From Pseudomonas iridis (lineage in GTDB: Bacteria; Pseudomonadota; Gammaproteobacteria; Pseudomonadales; Pseudomonadaceae), in the NCBI RefSeq assembly GCF_017980685.1, contig NZ_JACXXO010000008.1, positions 1 to 64,000 on the forward strand: a stretch of DNA of 64,000 bases, in the 5' to 3' direction. Shown here piece by piece: positions 1 through 8,639 of the stretch. The position numbers and the translations under genes were made by a program. The stretch's first letter is position 1, and the number at the start of each line of letters is the position of its first letter. A model generated the notes under the pieces. The model worked only from the letters and a program-made list of their open reading frames with translations, was not told the DNA's origin and did not search any database.

Positions 1-179
1 ATCCAAAACCAGGCAAGCCGCATCCCGTTTGAAATCTGTCGAAAAATAGCGTCTGGTCAAATCACACCTCGTCGTTGGGCGTAGATTACCGCCCTTTAGG
101 GGTGTCCAGAATCATTAAGCCAGATCACTTTCCCCCTCGCCCCCTTGGGGGAGAGGGCTGGGGTGAGGGGGGTAGCGAT
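1..179. other. Left-edge intergenic stretch
   Basis: No gene is supported in the first 179 bases. The only structured part is the C/G-rich palindrome at about 133-175, listed separately. A gene truncated by the window edge cannot be excluded, but no reading frame here has a recognisable product. Confidence 0.5.
133..175. repeat. Solo CCCTC/GAGGG palindromic repeat end
   Basis: A C-rich arm (CCCCCTCGCCCCC) is followed by a G-rich arm (GGGGGAGAGGG) and then GGGGTGAGGGGG. The same kind of end bounds the composite elements at 41,245-41,470 and 63,733-63,918. Only one end is visible here, just past the 3' end of the leftward GTPase gene, so it is either a solo copy or the inner end of an element outside the window. 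The hairpin could also help end transcription of the GTPase gene. Confidence 0.6.
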
Positions 180-1565
180 CTAAAGCTCAAGCACCTTTCC
201 AACCAACTCCTCGATCTGCTCCTGCCTTTCCCCCTGATTCAACTTCGCGTGCGGATTGAGCGATGACCACTGCGGATGCGCCCGCGCCTTGCTTAGCGCC
301 TCGGGCAACTTGCCTTCGCGCCAGGTCTTGTCCTGCGGTGTGGCCACCTGAACCGCATCCATCGCTGCATGCCCGCGTTGATCAAGTGCCAGCAGCAATT
401 GCCGCTGACGCAACGCCAACAACCGCAACACCCCATCGTCCACGGTCAACTCCCGTTGCCCTTTGATCTTGCCGAGCAAACGACTGCCATAACTGCGCGC
501 CGTTTGCAGCGCGCCACCCGCAATCGCACCGGCCAGCGCTGCGGCCCCGAGGGTAATCCCGCCGACCAGCAAATCCACGCCGGCCCCCGCCGCCGCGCCC
601 GCTGCGATCCCGCCGCCAACCCGTACACCGAGTTGCTTCAGCGTCTCGGGATTGAACAGGTCATCGCCCCAGCGCCCGTCCAGCAACGGCAAATCACTGG
701 CCGCCGCATCCTGCGGGCGAAACGCATACAGCTTGAGCAACGCCTCGACGCACTTCTGTTCGCGTTGACGCACAGCCTTGCGCAATTCGCTGATGGCTTG
801 CTGTTCCTGCTCGGCTTCACTGACTACGCTGCGTCGGCACGCAGCGCAGTCGATCAGCAATTCTGCGATCAGCCGTGCGGCACTTTGCTGGCGCGCCAGA
901 CGCTGAGCCTGTTGATCGGCGATCAAGCGCTCCAGTTGTGGCCGCGCATTTTCCAGCAGCAGCGCGAGGCTTTCATACAGCCGCCGCTCGCCATCCTCTG
1001 GCGGCGCGACGCTGTCGAAACGCACCAGCGCATGCAGACCCAGTCGCGCCAGCGCCTCACGCCAATCCGGCTCGCGATGGCTGGCACTGCTGACGAAATT
1101 GAGTACCGGCAGCAGCGGCTTGCCGCAACTGGCCAGCACTTCCAGCTCATCGCGATACTTGGCCAACACCGGTTCACGAGCGTCGATCACATACAAACCG
1201 GCATCCGAGGCGAGCAGTTGTCGCAGCACCTTGGCCTCTTGCTCGAAGCGCTGGCGTGCCTCGCTGCCGTCGAGAAACCGCGCCAGCCGCGCCGGGCCAT
1301 CAAGGCGTTCGCCGGGGCGCTCCAGACGTTCGAGAAAATCCAGCAGGGCGATGGCGTCTTCCAGCCCCGGCGTGTCATAGAGATCGAGCAGCGGCTCGCC
1401 GTCCACCGACAGCCGCGCGCCCTCGACATGCCGTGTGGTGCTTGGCCGATGGGAGACTTCGCCGAAGCCGACATCGCGGGTCAGCGTGCGCAGCAGCGAC
1501 GTCTTGCCGACGTTGGTGTGGCCGACCACTGCCAGTTTCAGCGGGGCTTTGCGGGCGTCAGTCAT
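180..1565 (-). CDS. GTPase, DUF3482 domain protein
   Basis: A 461-residue Ras-like GTPase of the DUF3482 family, function unknown. The P-loop GHTNVGKTS lies at residues 15-23 and the G3 motif DTPG at 64-67. The usual NKxD guanine-specificity motif is not evident; the matching strand reads LPVLNFVSS. The C-terminal half holds a long Gly/Ala-rich segment (about residues 325-370, GGGIAAGAAAGAG and similar) that resembles a glycine zipper and could touch or enter the membrane. The ATG start overlaps the end of the upstream DUF2868 membrane-protein gene by 8 bases, so the two are probably translated together. By analogy with other GTPase/membrane-protein pairs it may act at the inner membrane, but that is inference. 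Confidence 0.85.
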   Translation of the reverse strand: MTDARKAPLKLAVVGHTNVGKTSLLRTLTRDVGFGEVSHRPSTTRHVEGARLSVDGEPLLDLYDTPGLEDAIALLDFLERLERPGERLDGPARLARFLDGSEARQRFEQEAKVLRQLLASDAGLYVIDAREPVLAKYRDELEVLASCGKPLLPVLNFVSSASHREPDWREALARLGLHALVRFDSVAPPEDGERRLYESLALLLENARPQLERLIADQQAQRLARQQSAARLIAELLIDCAACRRSVVSEAEQEQQAISELRKAVRQREQKCVEALLKLYAFRPQDAAASDLPLLDGRWGDDLFNPETLKQLGVRVGGGIAAGAAAGAGVDLLVGGITLGAAALAGAIAGGALQTARSYGSRLLGKIKGQRELTVDDGVLRLLALRQRQLLLALDQRGHAAMDAVQVATPQDKTWREGKLPEALSKARAHPQWSSLNPHAKLNQGERQEQIEELVGKVLEL

Positions 1566-2931
1566 GTCCAGTCTCCAGCCAGTTCAGCGGCGCGCTGTCG
1601 GCAAACTCCAGCTCAAGCTGTTGCAGCGCGATGTGCCAGTCGCCGAGACGTTCGGCATCCAGCGCTGCACCGGGCGGCGGTTGCAGTAGCCAAACGCGCG
1701 TTTCGCCAGCGCTGCGCGCCAGTTCGGCAATCAGCGCGAGGCTGCCGCGATCCGGCGAGCGCTGTGGGTCGCAGGCGATGGCCAGCCGCGCCGGTGGAAA
1801 ACGGCTGAGTTGTTCGAGGAGCTTATGCCGCGACTCGCGGCTGTCGAGAATGCCGGCGTTGCTGACGTTTTTCGGCAGCGCGGGCGGCCATGGGCGTTGC
1901 TCGTCGAGTTCGATCGCGACCAGCAACGCGCCTTCGCTGGCGTGTTCGCTAACACCGCTTTCGACGCGATGCATCTGCGCAGGCTCCGGATCATTGACAC
2001 CGAGGCGCTCACTGCTCGGCATCAGGCGTTCGCGCAGTTGGGCGTAGCCGGGCAGGTTCAGGTCCAGGCGCAGTGCCGCTTTGCCGCTGTTCCAGCGCCA
2101 GAAGCACAACAGCGCCAGCATCAGGCGCGGGAGCACGCCATAGACCACCAGCACGCCGACCAGCCATGTCGCCCAGGCCTGACGGGCACTTTCGATATCG
2201 AGAGCGCCGTCGCCGCTGGCGCGGATCATGTCCACGGTCGGCACGTTGAACCCCAGCAACGATGGCAGATGACCGAGGGCCTGGGTGACGTGAATGAAGG
2301 TATCGGCGCTGAGAAGGGTTGTTTCCCAGACGAAGCCGTAACGCCGCGTCGCCATCAGCGTCAGCAGCAGAACCAACGCGCTGAGCATTACCAGCAACCA
2401 CAGGCCGTTGACTAGCGCACCGAGCGCCCAGCGATTGAGTTTCTTGCGCTGCAGCATCAACAGCAGGGCAGGTGCCAGTTGCGCGGCTTTAGCGTCGCGG
2501 GCGAGTTTTTCGCTCAGCCACAACCACAGTCGCCCGAGGGTGGCGCCGTGTTCGCCGGCAAAAATCAGCCCCAGTGCCCAGCTCAGCAGCAGAATCAGGT
2601 TCAGCCCGAGCAGGCTGCCCAAGGCCCAGAACACATTGACCGGCGTCTGGCCCAGCGCGGCGAACGCCAGACCGGCGCCACTCAACATCGCCAGTATCAT
2701 CAGCAACACCAACGCCAGACGTGCGCCTTGCAGCCAGTGTTTGAGTGCGGCCGTCAGCCCGTCACGCTCAGCCAGCCACAAGGCGCGGCGTTGAATGCGG
2801 CTCGGCAGATCGCCGCCGGCCGCGCGGGCCAGGCGATTGGCTTCCAGATCATCCAGAGGGCCTGCATGTTCTTCGCGCAGGCGCACGGTTTCGGTCAGCC
2901 AGAGGTTTTGCAGTGGAGTCAGTTCAGTCAC
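1558..2931 (-). CDS. DUF2868 family inner-membrane protein
   Basis: A 457-residue protein of the DUF2868 family with about four hydrophobic helices (roughly residues 73-94, 100-124, 172-198 and 255-281). It has a soluble N terminus and a C-terminal domain of about 150 residues. The start is a GTG at 2931; no in-frame ATG lies just upstream. Its end overlaps the start of the DUF3482 GTPase gene by 8 bases, so the two form a two-gene unit transcribed away from folA. Function is unknown; the membrane protein is the likely anchor or target of the GTPase. Confidence 0.85.
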   Translation of the reverse strand: MTELTPLQNLWLTETVRLREEHAGPLDDLEANRLARAAGGDLPSRIQRRALWLAERDGLTAALKHWLQGARLALVLLMILAMLSGAGLAFAALGQTPVNVFWALGSLLGLNLILLLSWALGLIFAGEHGATLGRLWLWLSEKLARDAKAAQLAPALLLMLQRKKLNRWALGALVNGLWLLVMLSALVLLLTLMATRRYGFVWETTLLSADTFIHVTQALGHLPSLLGFNVPTVDMIRASGDGALDIESARQAWATWLVGVLVVYGVLPRLMLALLCFWRWNSGKAALRLDLNLPGYAQLRERLMPSSERLGVNDPEPAQMHRVESGVSEHASEGALLVAIELDEQRPWPPALPKNVSNAGILDSRESRHKLLEQLSRFPPARLAIACDPQRSPDRGSLALIAELARSAGETRVWLLQPPPGAALDAERLGDWHIALQQLELEFADSAPLNWLETGHD

Positions 2932-3016
2932 GCGCCATTCCGTCGCTCAATTGAGTCGAGAGCATAACCGCTGTGGCGCTTATCGGGGTAAGCGAGGCTC
3001 TGGTATCCTCGCCGAC

Positions 3017-3535
3017 ATGACTAAATCACTCCCCCTCAGCCTGATCGCAGCCCTCGGTGAAAACCGTGTGATCGGCGTCGACAACAGCATGCCCTGGCAC
3101 CTGCCGGGCGACTTCAAATACTTCAAGGCCACGACCCTTGGCAAGCCGATCATCATGGGTCGCAAGACTTGGGACTCGCTCGGTCGCCCGCTGCCGGGGC
3201 GCTTGAACATCGTGGTCAGCCGTCAGGCCGGTCTGGTGCTCGAAGGTGCCGAGGTTTATCCGTCGCTGGAAGCGGCGGTGGTTCGCGCTGAAGAGTGGGC
3301 GAAAGCGCAGGGCGTCGATGAGCTGATGCTGATTGGCGGGGCGCAGTTGTATGCGCAAGGGCTGGCGCAGGCGGATCGTCTGTACCTGACCCGTGTGGCG
3401 CTGAGCCCTGAAGGCGATGCGTGGTTTCCGGAGTTTGATTTGAACCAGTGGACACTGGTGTCGAATGTGCCGAACCCGGCAGAGGGCGATAAGCCGGCGT
3501 ACAACTTCGAAGTCTGGGAGAAAGAGCTGCTTTGA
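3017..3535 (+). CDS. folA: Dihydrofolate reductase
   Basis: Reduces dihydrofolate to tetrahydrofolate with NADPH in the cytosol, for thymidylate, purine and methionine synthesis; target of trimethoprim. The 172-residue product has the substrate-site motif MPWHLPGDFKYFK with the catalytic acid at D32, and the NADPH-binding stretch GRKTWDSLGRPLPGR followed by VVSRQ. The ATG at 3017 gives MTKSLPLSL, the normal family N terminus; the open frame runs further upstream but that part overlaps the divergent gene's start and is not family-like. It diverges from the DUF2868 gene across 85 bases and converges with tcyP, with a heptamer repeat tract between them. Confidence 0.97.
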   Translation: MTKSLPLSLIAALGENRVIGVDNSMPWHLPGDFKYFKATTLGKPIIMGRKTWDSLGRPLPGRLNIVVSRQAGLVLEGAEVYPSLEAAVVRAEEWAKAQGVDELMLIGGAQLYAQGLAQADRLYLTRVALSPEGDAWFPEFDLNQWTLVSNVPNPAEGDKPAYNFEVWEKELL

Positions 3536-3537
3536 GC

Positions 3538-3659
3538 TACAAGCTACAAGCTACAAGCTGCAAGTAAAAGCTGATTGGCTCTTGGCTCTTGGCTCTTGGC
3601 TCTTGGCTCTTGGCTCTTGGCTCTTGGCTTGCAGCTTGCAGCTTGCAGCTTGCAGCTAG
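3538..3659. repeat. Heptamer tandem-repeat tract (CTACAAG / CTTGGCT / TGCAGCT)
   Basis: Between the stops of folA and tcyP lie three runs of 7-base units: about four of CTACAAG or CTGCAAG (3539-3566), seven perfect CTTGGCT units at 3581-3629 plus a partial one before, and four TGCAGCT units at about 3631-3657, ending in TAGCTAGCTAGC. The left CAAGCTGCAAG and right CTTGCAGCTTG arms are complementary, so the transcript can form a large hairpin that could act as a bidirectional terminator. A degenerate relative lies at 51,556-51,685. Confidence 0.9.
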
Positions 3660-5048
3660 TTAGCTAGCTAGCTGCGCATGCTCATCGGCATCCAGCAGTT
3701 CTTTATCCGTCTGCTGCATCACCTGGCTGGTAATCGCACCGGCGGTGATCGCACCACTCACGTTCAACGCCGTACGCCCCATATCAATCAGCGGCTCAAC
3801 CGAAATCAGCAGCGCCACCAAAGACACCGGCAAGCCCATCGCCGGCAGCACGATCAACGCTGCGAACGTCGCACCGCCGCCCACGCCCGCCACACCGGCC
3901 GAACTCAGGGTCACAATCGCTACCAGCGTGGCGATCCACAGCGGATCCAGCGGGTTGATGCCCACGGTTGGCGCAACCATCACCGCCAACATCGCCGGGT
4001 ACAGACCTGCGCAGCCGTTTTGACCGATAGTCGCACCGAACGACGCGGCGAAACTGGCGATTGACTGTGGAATACCCAAACGACGGGTCTGCGCCTCGAT
4101 GCTCAGCGGAATGCTCGCTGCACTGGAACGGCTGGTGAACGCGAACGTCAGCACCGGCCAGATCTTGCGGAAGAAACGCAGCGGGTTGATCCCGGCCGCC
4201 GACACCAGCAAGCCATGGACGACAAACATCAGGCCCAGACCGAGGTACGACACCACCACAAAACTGCCGAGCTTGATGATGTCTTGCAGGTTGGAACCGG
4301 CGACGACTTTGGTCATCAGCGCGAGCACGCCGTACGGGGTCAGCTTCATCACCAGACGCACCAGACGCATCACCCAGGCTTGCAAGGTGTCGATGGCGTT
4401 GATCACTTTTTGACCTTTTTCGACGTCATCCTTGAGCAGTTGCAGTGCGGCAACCCCCAGGAACGCCGCGAAAATCACCACACTGATGATTGAGGTCGGC
4501 TTGGCCCGGGCCAGGTCGGCGAACGGGTTTTGCGGGATGAACGACAGCAACAGTTGCGGCACATTCAGGTCGGCAACCTTGCCGGCGTAGTCAGTCTGAA
4601 TGGTTTGCAGGCGAGCCATTTCCTGCGTGCCGGCGACCAGACCTTCGGCGGTGAGGCCGAACAGGTTGGTCAGGCCAATACCGATCAGCGCCGCAATCGC
4701 GGTGGTGAACAGCAGCGTGCCGATGGTCAGGAAGCTGATCTTGCCCAACGACGACGCGTTGTGCAGCCGGGCCACGGCGCTGAGGATCGAGGCGAACACC
4801 AGCGGGATGACGATCATTTGCAGCAACTGCACGTAGCCGTTACCGACCAGATCGAACCAGCCGATCGAAGCTTTCAGCACCGGGTTGCCGGCACCGTAAA
4901 TGCTGTGCAGCGCCACGCCGAATGCCACGCCGAGAGCCAGCGCGAGCAGGACTTTTTTCGCCAGGCTCCACGAAGTGTGGCGGGTCTGCGCCAGACCGAA
5001 GAGCAGGGCGAGGAACACCAGCAGGTTGAGAATCAACGGTAGATTCAT
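3660..5048 (-). CDS. tcyP: L-cystine sodium symporter (TcyP/YdjN type)
   Basis: A 462-residue inner-membrane symporter of the dicarboxylate/amino acid:cation (DAACS) family. The sequence follows the TcyP/YdjN cystine branch closely: [20 protein letters not shown] at the start, [19 protein letters not shown] near residue 70, the Ser-rich re-entrant motif [14 protein letters not shown] near 305, [13 protein letters not shown] near 340 and the Gly-rich [15 protein letters not shown] after it. It should import cystine and related disulfides as a sulfur source. The C terminus (QLAS, then TAA) is written in the GCTAGC end of the neighbouring repeat tract. It is a single-gene unit, convergent with folA. 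The exact substrate is inferred from similarity. Confidence 0.88.
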   Translation of the reverse strand: MNLPLILNLLVFLALLFGLAQTRHTSWSLAKKVLLALALGVAFGVALHSIYGAGNPVLKASIGWFDLVGNGYVQLLQMIVIPLVFASILSAVARLHNASSLGKISFLTIGTLLFTTAIAALIGIGLTNLFGLTAEGLVAGTQEMARLQTIQTDYAGKVADLNVPQLLLSFIPQNPFADLARAKPTSIISVVIFAAFLGVAALQLLKDDVEKGQKVINAIDTLQAWVMRLVRLVMKLTPYGVLALMTKVVAGSNLQDIIKLGSFVVVSYLGLGLMFVVHGLLVSAAGINPLRFFRKIWPVLTFAFTSRSSAASIPLSIEAQTRRLGIPQSIASFAASFGATIGQNGCAGLYPAMLAVMVAPTVGINPLDPLWIATLVAIVTLSSAGVAGVGGGATFAALIVLPAMGLPVSLVALLISVEPLIDMGRTALNVSGAITAGAITSQVMQQTDKELLDADEHAQLAS

Positions 5049-5176
5049 GAGAACTCCAGGACAGTCTTTGCCAACAGCCTTCCGGGGCTGCTGCGAACCG
5101 GCAAGCCTAACAGCTTGAAAAATAATGATTTAATACCGAAAACGTATGGTGTCCGTCGTTTTTGGAATAAGCGTGT

Positions 5177-5243
5177 GTCGCTCACAGCAATGCATTTGGC
5201 GCAAACAGGGGCGGGGGCGGTCGCTGACAGACGAGGACTGTCA
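5177..5243 (+). promoter_or_regulatory. Direct repeats upstream of pchP, possible activator site
   Basis: GTCGCTCACAG (5177-5187) and GTCGCTGACAG (5220-5230) match at 10 of 11 positions, 43 bases (about four helical turns) apart, and the second is part of a TGACAG-N7-CTGTCA dyad (5225-5243). Same-face direct repeats upstream of a choline-catabolism gene fit an AraC-type activator such as GbdR, known to control pchP in P. aeruginosa. The link to GbdR is inference. Confidence 0.35.
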
Positions 5244-5291
5244 CACGTATTTGTTAGCGTCGATGTTTTTTAGATCAGGGAGAAAGCGTCG

Positions 5292-6353
5292 ATGAAGTTC
5301 GCACCGAAATTTCTGGCTGTCGCACTGACTGTAGGGATGGGCCTGGCCACTCAGGCCTTCGCTACCGACTTGAAACACTGGCCAGCCGATCAGGCCAAGG
5401 CGCTGGACGCGATGATTGCGGCCAACGCCAACAAGGGTAACTACGCGGTGTTCGACATGGACAACACCAGTTATCGCTACGACCTCGAAGAGTCCTTGTT
5501 GCCGTTCATGGAAAACAAGGGCCTGATCACCCGCGACAAACTCGACCCCTCCCTGAAACTGATGCCGTTCAAGGACACCGCCGACCACAAGGAAAGCCTG
5601 TTCAGTTACTACTATCGTCTCTGCGAAGTCGACGACATGGTCTGCTACCCGTGGGTGGCGCAGGTGTTCTCCGGCTTCACCCTCAAGGAGCTCAAAGGCT
5701 ACGTCGATGAGCTGATGGCCTCGGGCAAACCGGTGCCGGCCACGTATTACGAAGGCGATGTGGTCAAGAAGCTCGACGTCAATCCGCCGAAGATCTTTAC
5801 CGGCCAGCAAGAGCTGTACAACAAGCTGATGGAGAACGGCATCGAGGTCTACGTGATGACCGCCGCCTCTGAAGAACTGGTGCGCATGGTCGCGGCGGAT
5901 CCCAAGTACGGCTACAACGTCAAACCGCAAAATGTCATCGGCGTAAGTCTGCTGCTGAAGAACCGCGAAACCAACGAGCTGACCACTGCACGCAAGCAAA
6001 TCACGGCGGGCAAATACGACGAGAAGGCCAATCTCGGTCTGGAACTGACCCCGTACCTGTGGACGCCAGCGACCTGGATGGCCGGCAAGCATGCAGCGAT
6101 CCTGACCTACATCGATGAGTGGAAAAAACCGGTACTGGTCGGCGGCGATACGCCCACCAGCGACGGCTACATGCTGTTCCACGATGTCGACGTGGCCAAG
6201 GGTGGTATTCACTTGTGGATCAACCGCAAGGACAAGTACATGACGCAAATCAACGGCATGATGGCCAAACATGCGGCGGCGCAGGCCAAGGAAGGGTTGC
6301 CGGTGACGGCGGACAAGAACTGGGTGATCGTTAAACCGGAAGACATTCAGTAA
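5292..6353 (+). CDS. pchP: Phosphorylcholine phosphatase, periplasmic HAD enzyme
   Basis: A 353-residue HAD-superfamily phosphatase with a Sec signal peptide (about residues 1-24, ending QAFA). The nucleophile motif FDMDNT (D55, D57), the TAASEE motif near 195 and GGDTPTSDGYM near 283 match the three catalytic motifs of P. aeruginosa phosphorylcholine phosphatase, which releases choline from phosphorylcholine in the periplasm after phospholipase C action on lecithin. GGGAG lies just before the ATG. Direct repeats upstream suggest activator control. The gene is single and converges on ilvD across a REP pair and a strong terminator. Confidence 0.88.
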   Translation: MKFAPKFLAVALTVGMGLATQAFATDLKHWPADQAKALDAMIAANANKGNYAVFDMDNTSYRYDLEESLLPFMENKGLITRDKLDPSLKLMPFKDTADHKESLFSYYYRLCEVDDMVCYPWVAQVFSGFTLKELKGYVDELMASGKPVPATYYEGDVVKKLDVNPPKIFTGQQELYNKLMENGIEVYVMTAASEELVRMVAADPKYGYNVKPQNVIGVSLLLKNRETNELTTARKQITAGKYDEKANLGLELTPYLWTPATWMAGKHAAILTYIDEWKKPVLVGGDTPTSDGYMLFHDVDVAKGGIHLWINRKDKYMTQINGMMAKHAAAQAKEGLPVTADKNWVIVKPEDIQ

Positions 6354-6370
6354 CCTCACACTGATCCAAT

Positions 6371-6460
6371 GTGGGAGCGAGCGTGCTCGCGAAAGCGTAG
6401 TGTCAGCCGCCATCTCTATTACTGACATGCCGCATTCGCGAGCAGGCTCGCTCCCACAGG
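6371..6460. repeat. REP pair (GTGGGAGCGAGC-type), inverted
   Basis: GTGGGAGCGAGCGTGCTCGCGAA (6371 onward, seen in two parts as GTGGGAGCGAGC and TGCTCGCGAA) faces TTCGCGAGCAGGCTCGCTCCCAC in inverted orientation about 35 bases later. It sits between the convergent pchP and ilvD genes. The same family recurs at 13,643, 36,718 and 46,412. Confidence 0.9.
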
Positions 6461-6488
6461 GTGGGCAGTTTGGGAGGTTGTTGCCAGA

Positions 6489-6527
6489 CAAAAAAATGCC
6501 CCGCACTTTGGCGGGGCATTTTTGTTT
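6489..6527. terminator. Bidirectional intrinsic terminator
   Basis: ATGCCCCGC (6496-6504) pairs perfectly with GCGGGGCAT (6511-6519) around a 6-base loop, with an A run on the left and a T run on the right. It can end transcripts of both pchP and ilvD. Confidence 0.9.
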
Positions 6528-6540
6528 TTGCTATCGCGGC

Positions 6541-8382
6541 TTACAGTCCGTCGAGCATCGCCTTGTTACGCACAGCACCCTTGTCGGCACTGGTCGCCAG
6601 CAGGGCGTAGGCCTTCAGGGCGGTGGTGACTTTGCGTGGACGGATTTCCACCGGTTTCCAGCCTTTCTTGTCCTGCTCGACCCGGCGTGCGGACAGTTCT
6701 TCGTCGCTGACCAACAGGTTGATCGAGCGATTTGGAATGTCGATCAGCACCTTGTCGCCATCCTGCACCAGACCGATTGCACCGCCGGCCGCGGCTTCTG
6801 GCGAAGCGTGGCCGATGGACAGCCCTGAGGTACCGCCGGAGAAACGGCCGTCGGTAAGCAGGGCGCAAGCTTTGCCCAGGCCTTTGGATTTCAGGTACGA
6901 GGTCGGGTAGAGCATTTCCTGCATGCCCGGGCCACCTTTCGGGCCTTCGTAGCGAATGATGACGATGTCGCCTTCCTTCACTTCGTCGGCGAGGATGCCG
7001 CGTACGGCGCTGTCCTGGCTTTCGAAGATCTTCGCGTTGCCTTCGAACACGTGGATCGACTCGTCGACGCCAGCGGTTTTCACCACGCAGCCATCGAGCG
7101 CGATGTTGCCGTAGAGTACGGCCAGGCCACCTTCTTTCGAATAGGCGTGCTCGAAGCTGCGGATGCAGCCGTTTTCACGGTCGTCATCGAGGCTTTCCCA
7201 ACGTGTCGACTGGCTGAATGCAGTCTGGGTCGGGATGCCCGCCGGGCCCGCCTTGAAGAAGTGATGCACGGCTTCATCGTCAGTCTGGGTGATGTCCCAC
7301 TTGGCGATGGCTTCTTCCATGCTGCGGCTGTGCACGGTCGGCAGGTCGGTGTGCAGCAGGCCGCCACGGGCCAGCGAACCGAGGATGCTGAAGATGCCGC
7401 CGGCACGGTGCACATCTTCCATGTGGTACTTCTGGATGTTCGGCGCGACCTTGCACAGCTGCGGCACGACGCGGGAAAGACGGTCGATGTCGCGCAGGTC
7501 GAAATCTATCTCGGCTTCCTGGGCAGCCGCCAGCAAATGCAGGATGGTGTTGGTCGAACCGCCCATGGCGATGTCGAGCATCATCGCGTTCTCGAACGCC
7601 TTGAAATTGGCGATGTTGCGCGGCAATACCGACTCGTCGTCCTCTGTGTAGTAGCGCTTGCACAGCTCGACGATGGTGCGGCCGGCCTGCAGGAACAGTT
7701 GTTCGCGGTCGCTGTGGGTAGCGAGGGTCGAACCGTTGCCCGGCAGTGCAAGACCGAGGGCTTCGGTCAGGCAGTTCATCGAGTTGGCGGTGAACATGCC
7801 GGAGCACGAGCCGCAGGTAGGGCAGGCGCTGCGCTCGTATTCAGCGACTTTCTCGTCAGAAGCGCTGGCGTCGGCGGCGATGACCATGGCATCGACGAGG
7901 TCGAGGCCGTGGGACGCGAGTTTGGTCTTGCCGGCTTCCATCGGCCCGCCGGAAACGAAGATCACCGGAATGTTCAGGCGCAACGCAGCCATCAACATGC
8001 CCGGGGTGATCTTGTCGCAGTTGGAGATGCAGACAATGGCGTCGGCGCAGTGGGCGTTGACCATGTACTCGACGGAGTCGGCGATGATTTCGCGGCTCGG
8101 CAGCGAATAGAGCATGCCGTCGTGGCCCATGGCGATGCCGTCATCCACGGCGATGGTGTTGAATTCCTTGGCCACGCCACCGGCGCGTTCGATTTCACGG
8201 GCGACCAGCTGGCCCAGATCCTTCAGGTGCACATGGCCCGGTACAAACTGGGTGAACGAGTTGGCAATGGCGATGATCGGCTTTTTGAAGTCGTCATCCT
8301 TCATTCCGGTGGCGCGCCACAGTGCGCGGGCGCCGGCCATGTTGCGGCCGTGGGTGGATGTTTTCGAACGGTAATCAGGCAT
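6541..8382 (-). CDS. ilvD: Dihydroxy-acid dehydratase
   Basis: Dehydrates 2,3-dihydroxy-isovalerate and 2,3-dihydroxy-3-methylvalerate to the 2-keto acids of valine and isoleucine synthesis; cytosolic, iron-sulfur and Mg dependent. The 613-residue product begins [19 protein letters not shown], and has the Fe-S and active-site cysteines in [12 protein letters not shown] near residue 120 and [12 protein letters not shown] near 195, plus [11 protein letters not shown] near 520. Length is that of the long E. coli-type IlvD. It is a single gene with its own terminator. Confidence 0.97.
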   Translation of the reverse strand: MPDYRSKTSTHGRNMAGARALWRATGMKDDDFKKPIIAIANSFTQFVPGHVHLKDLGQLVAREIERAGGVAKEFNTIAVDDGIAMGHDGMLYSLPSREIIADSVEYMVNAHCADAIVCISNCDKITPGMLMAALRLNIPVIFVSGGPMEAGKTKLASHGLDLVDAMVIAADASASDEKVAEYERSACPTCGSCSGMFTANSMNCLTEALGLALPGNGSTLATHSDREQLFLQAGRTIVELCKRYYTEDDESVLPRNIANFKAFENAMMLDIAMGGSTNTILHLLAAAQEAEIDFDLRDIDRLSRVVPQLCKVAPNIQKYHMEDVHRAGGIFSILGSLARGGLLHTDLPTVHSRSMEEAIAKWDITQTDDEAVHHFFKAGPAGIPTQTAFSQSTRWESLDDDRENGCIRSFEHAYSKEGGLAVLYGNIALDGCVVKTAGVDESIHVFEGNAKIFESQDSAVRGILADEVKEGDIVIIRYEGPKGGPGMQEMLYPTSYLKSKGLGKACALLTDGRFSGGTSGLSIGHASPEAAAGGAIGLVQDGDKVLIDIPNRSINLLVSDEELSARRVEQDKKGWKPVEIRPRKVTTALKAYALLATSADKGAVRNKAMLDGL

Positions 8383-8639
8383 GGAGCACTCCGGGCGGCT
8401 AATCAGGTATCAAAAGGGGAGAGAGCTTCTATTGACGTCTGGAACACTCAGAAATGGCCGTGTGTCCGGAAGTTGCCGATGACTTTGCGGGATCGCCGCT
8501 TGCCTCAGCCTGAGCTCATAAACCCGCCGGGGGATGAATGGCGATGAATGAAGCGATTCTACACCGCTGGCGTCTGGAGGGAATGGCGCAAAGTGTTGTT
8601 GCAGTGCCGGCGGTGCCTGTTGCGTGACGACCGGCAGGA

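Noticed and set aside
369..1808. Long open frame on the plus strand (479 codons) opposite the DUF3482 GTPase
   Set aside because: It is antisense to a gene with clear GTPase motifs, has low-complexity Arg/Gln-rich sequence, and no family resemblance; such frames are common opposite GC-rich genes.
3538..3659. CRISPR-like array
   Set aside because: The unit is 7 bases with no spacers and no cas genes nearby; it is a simple tandem repeat.
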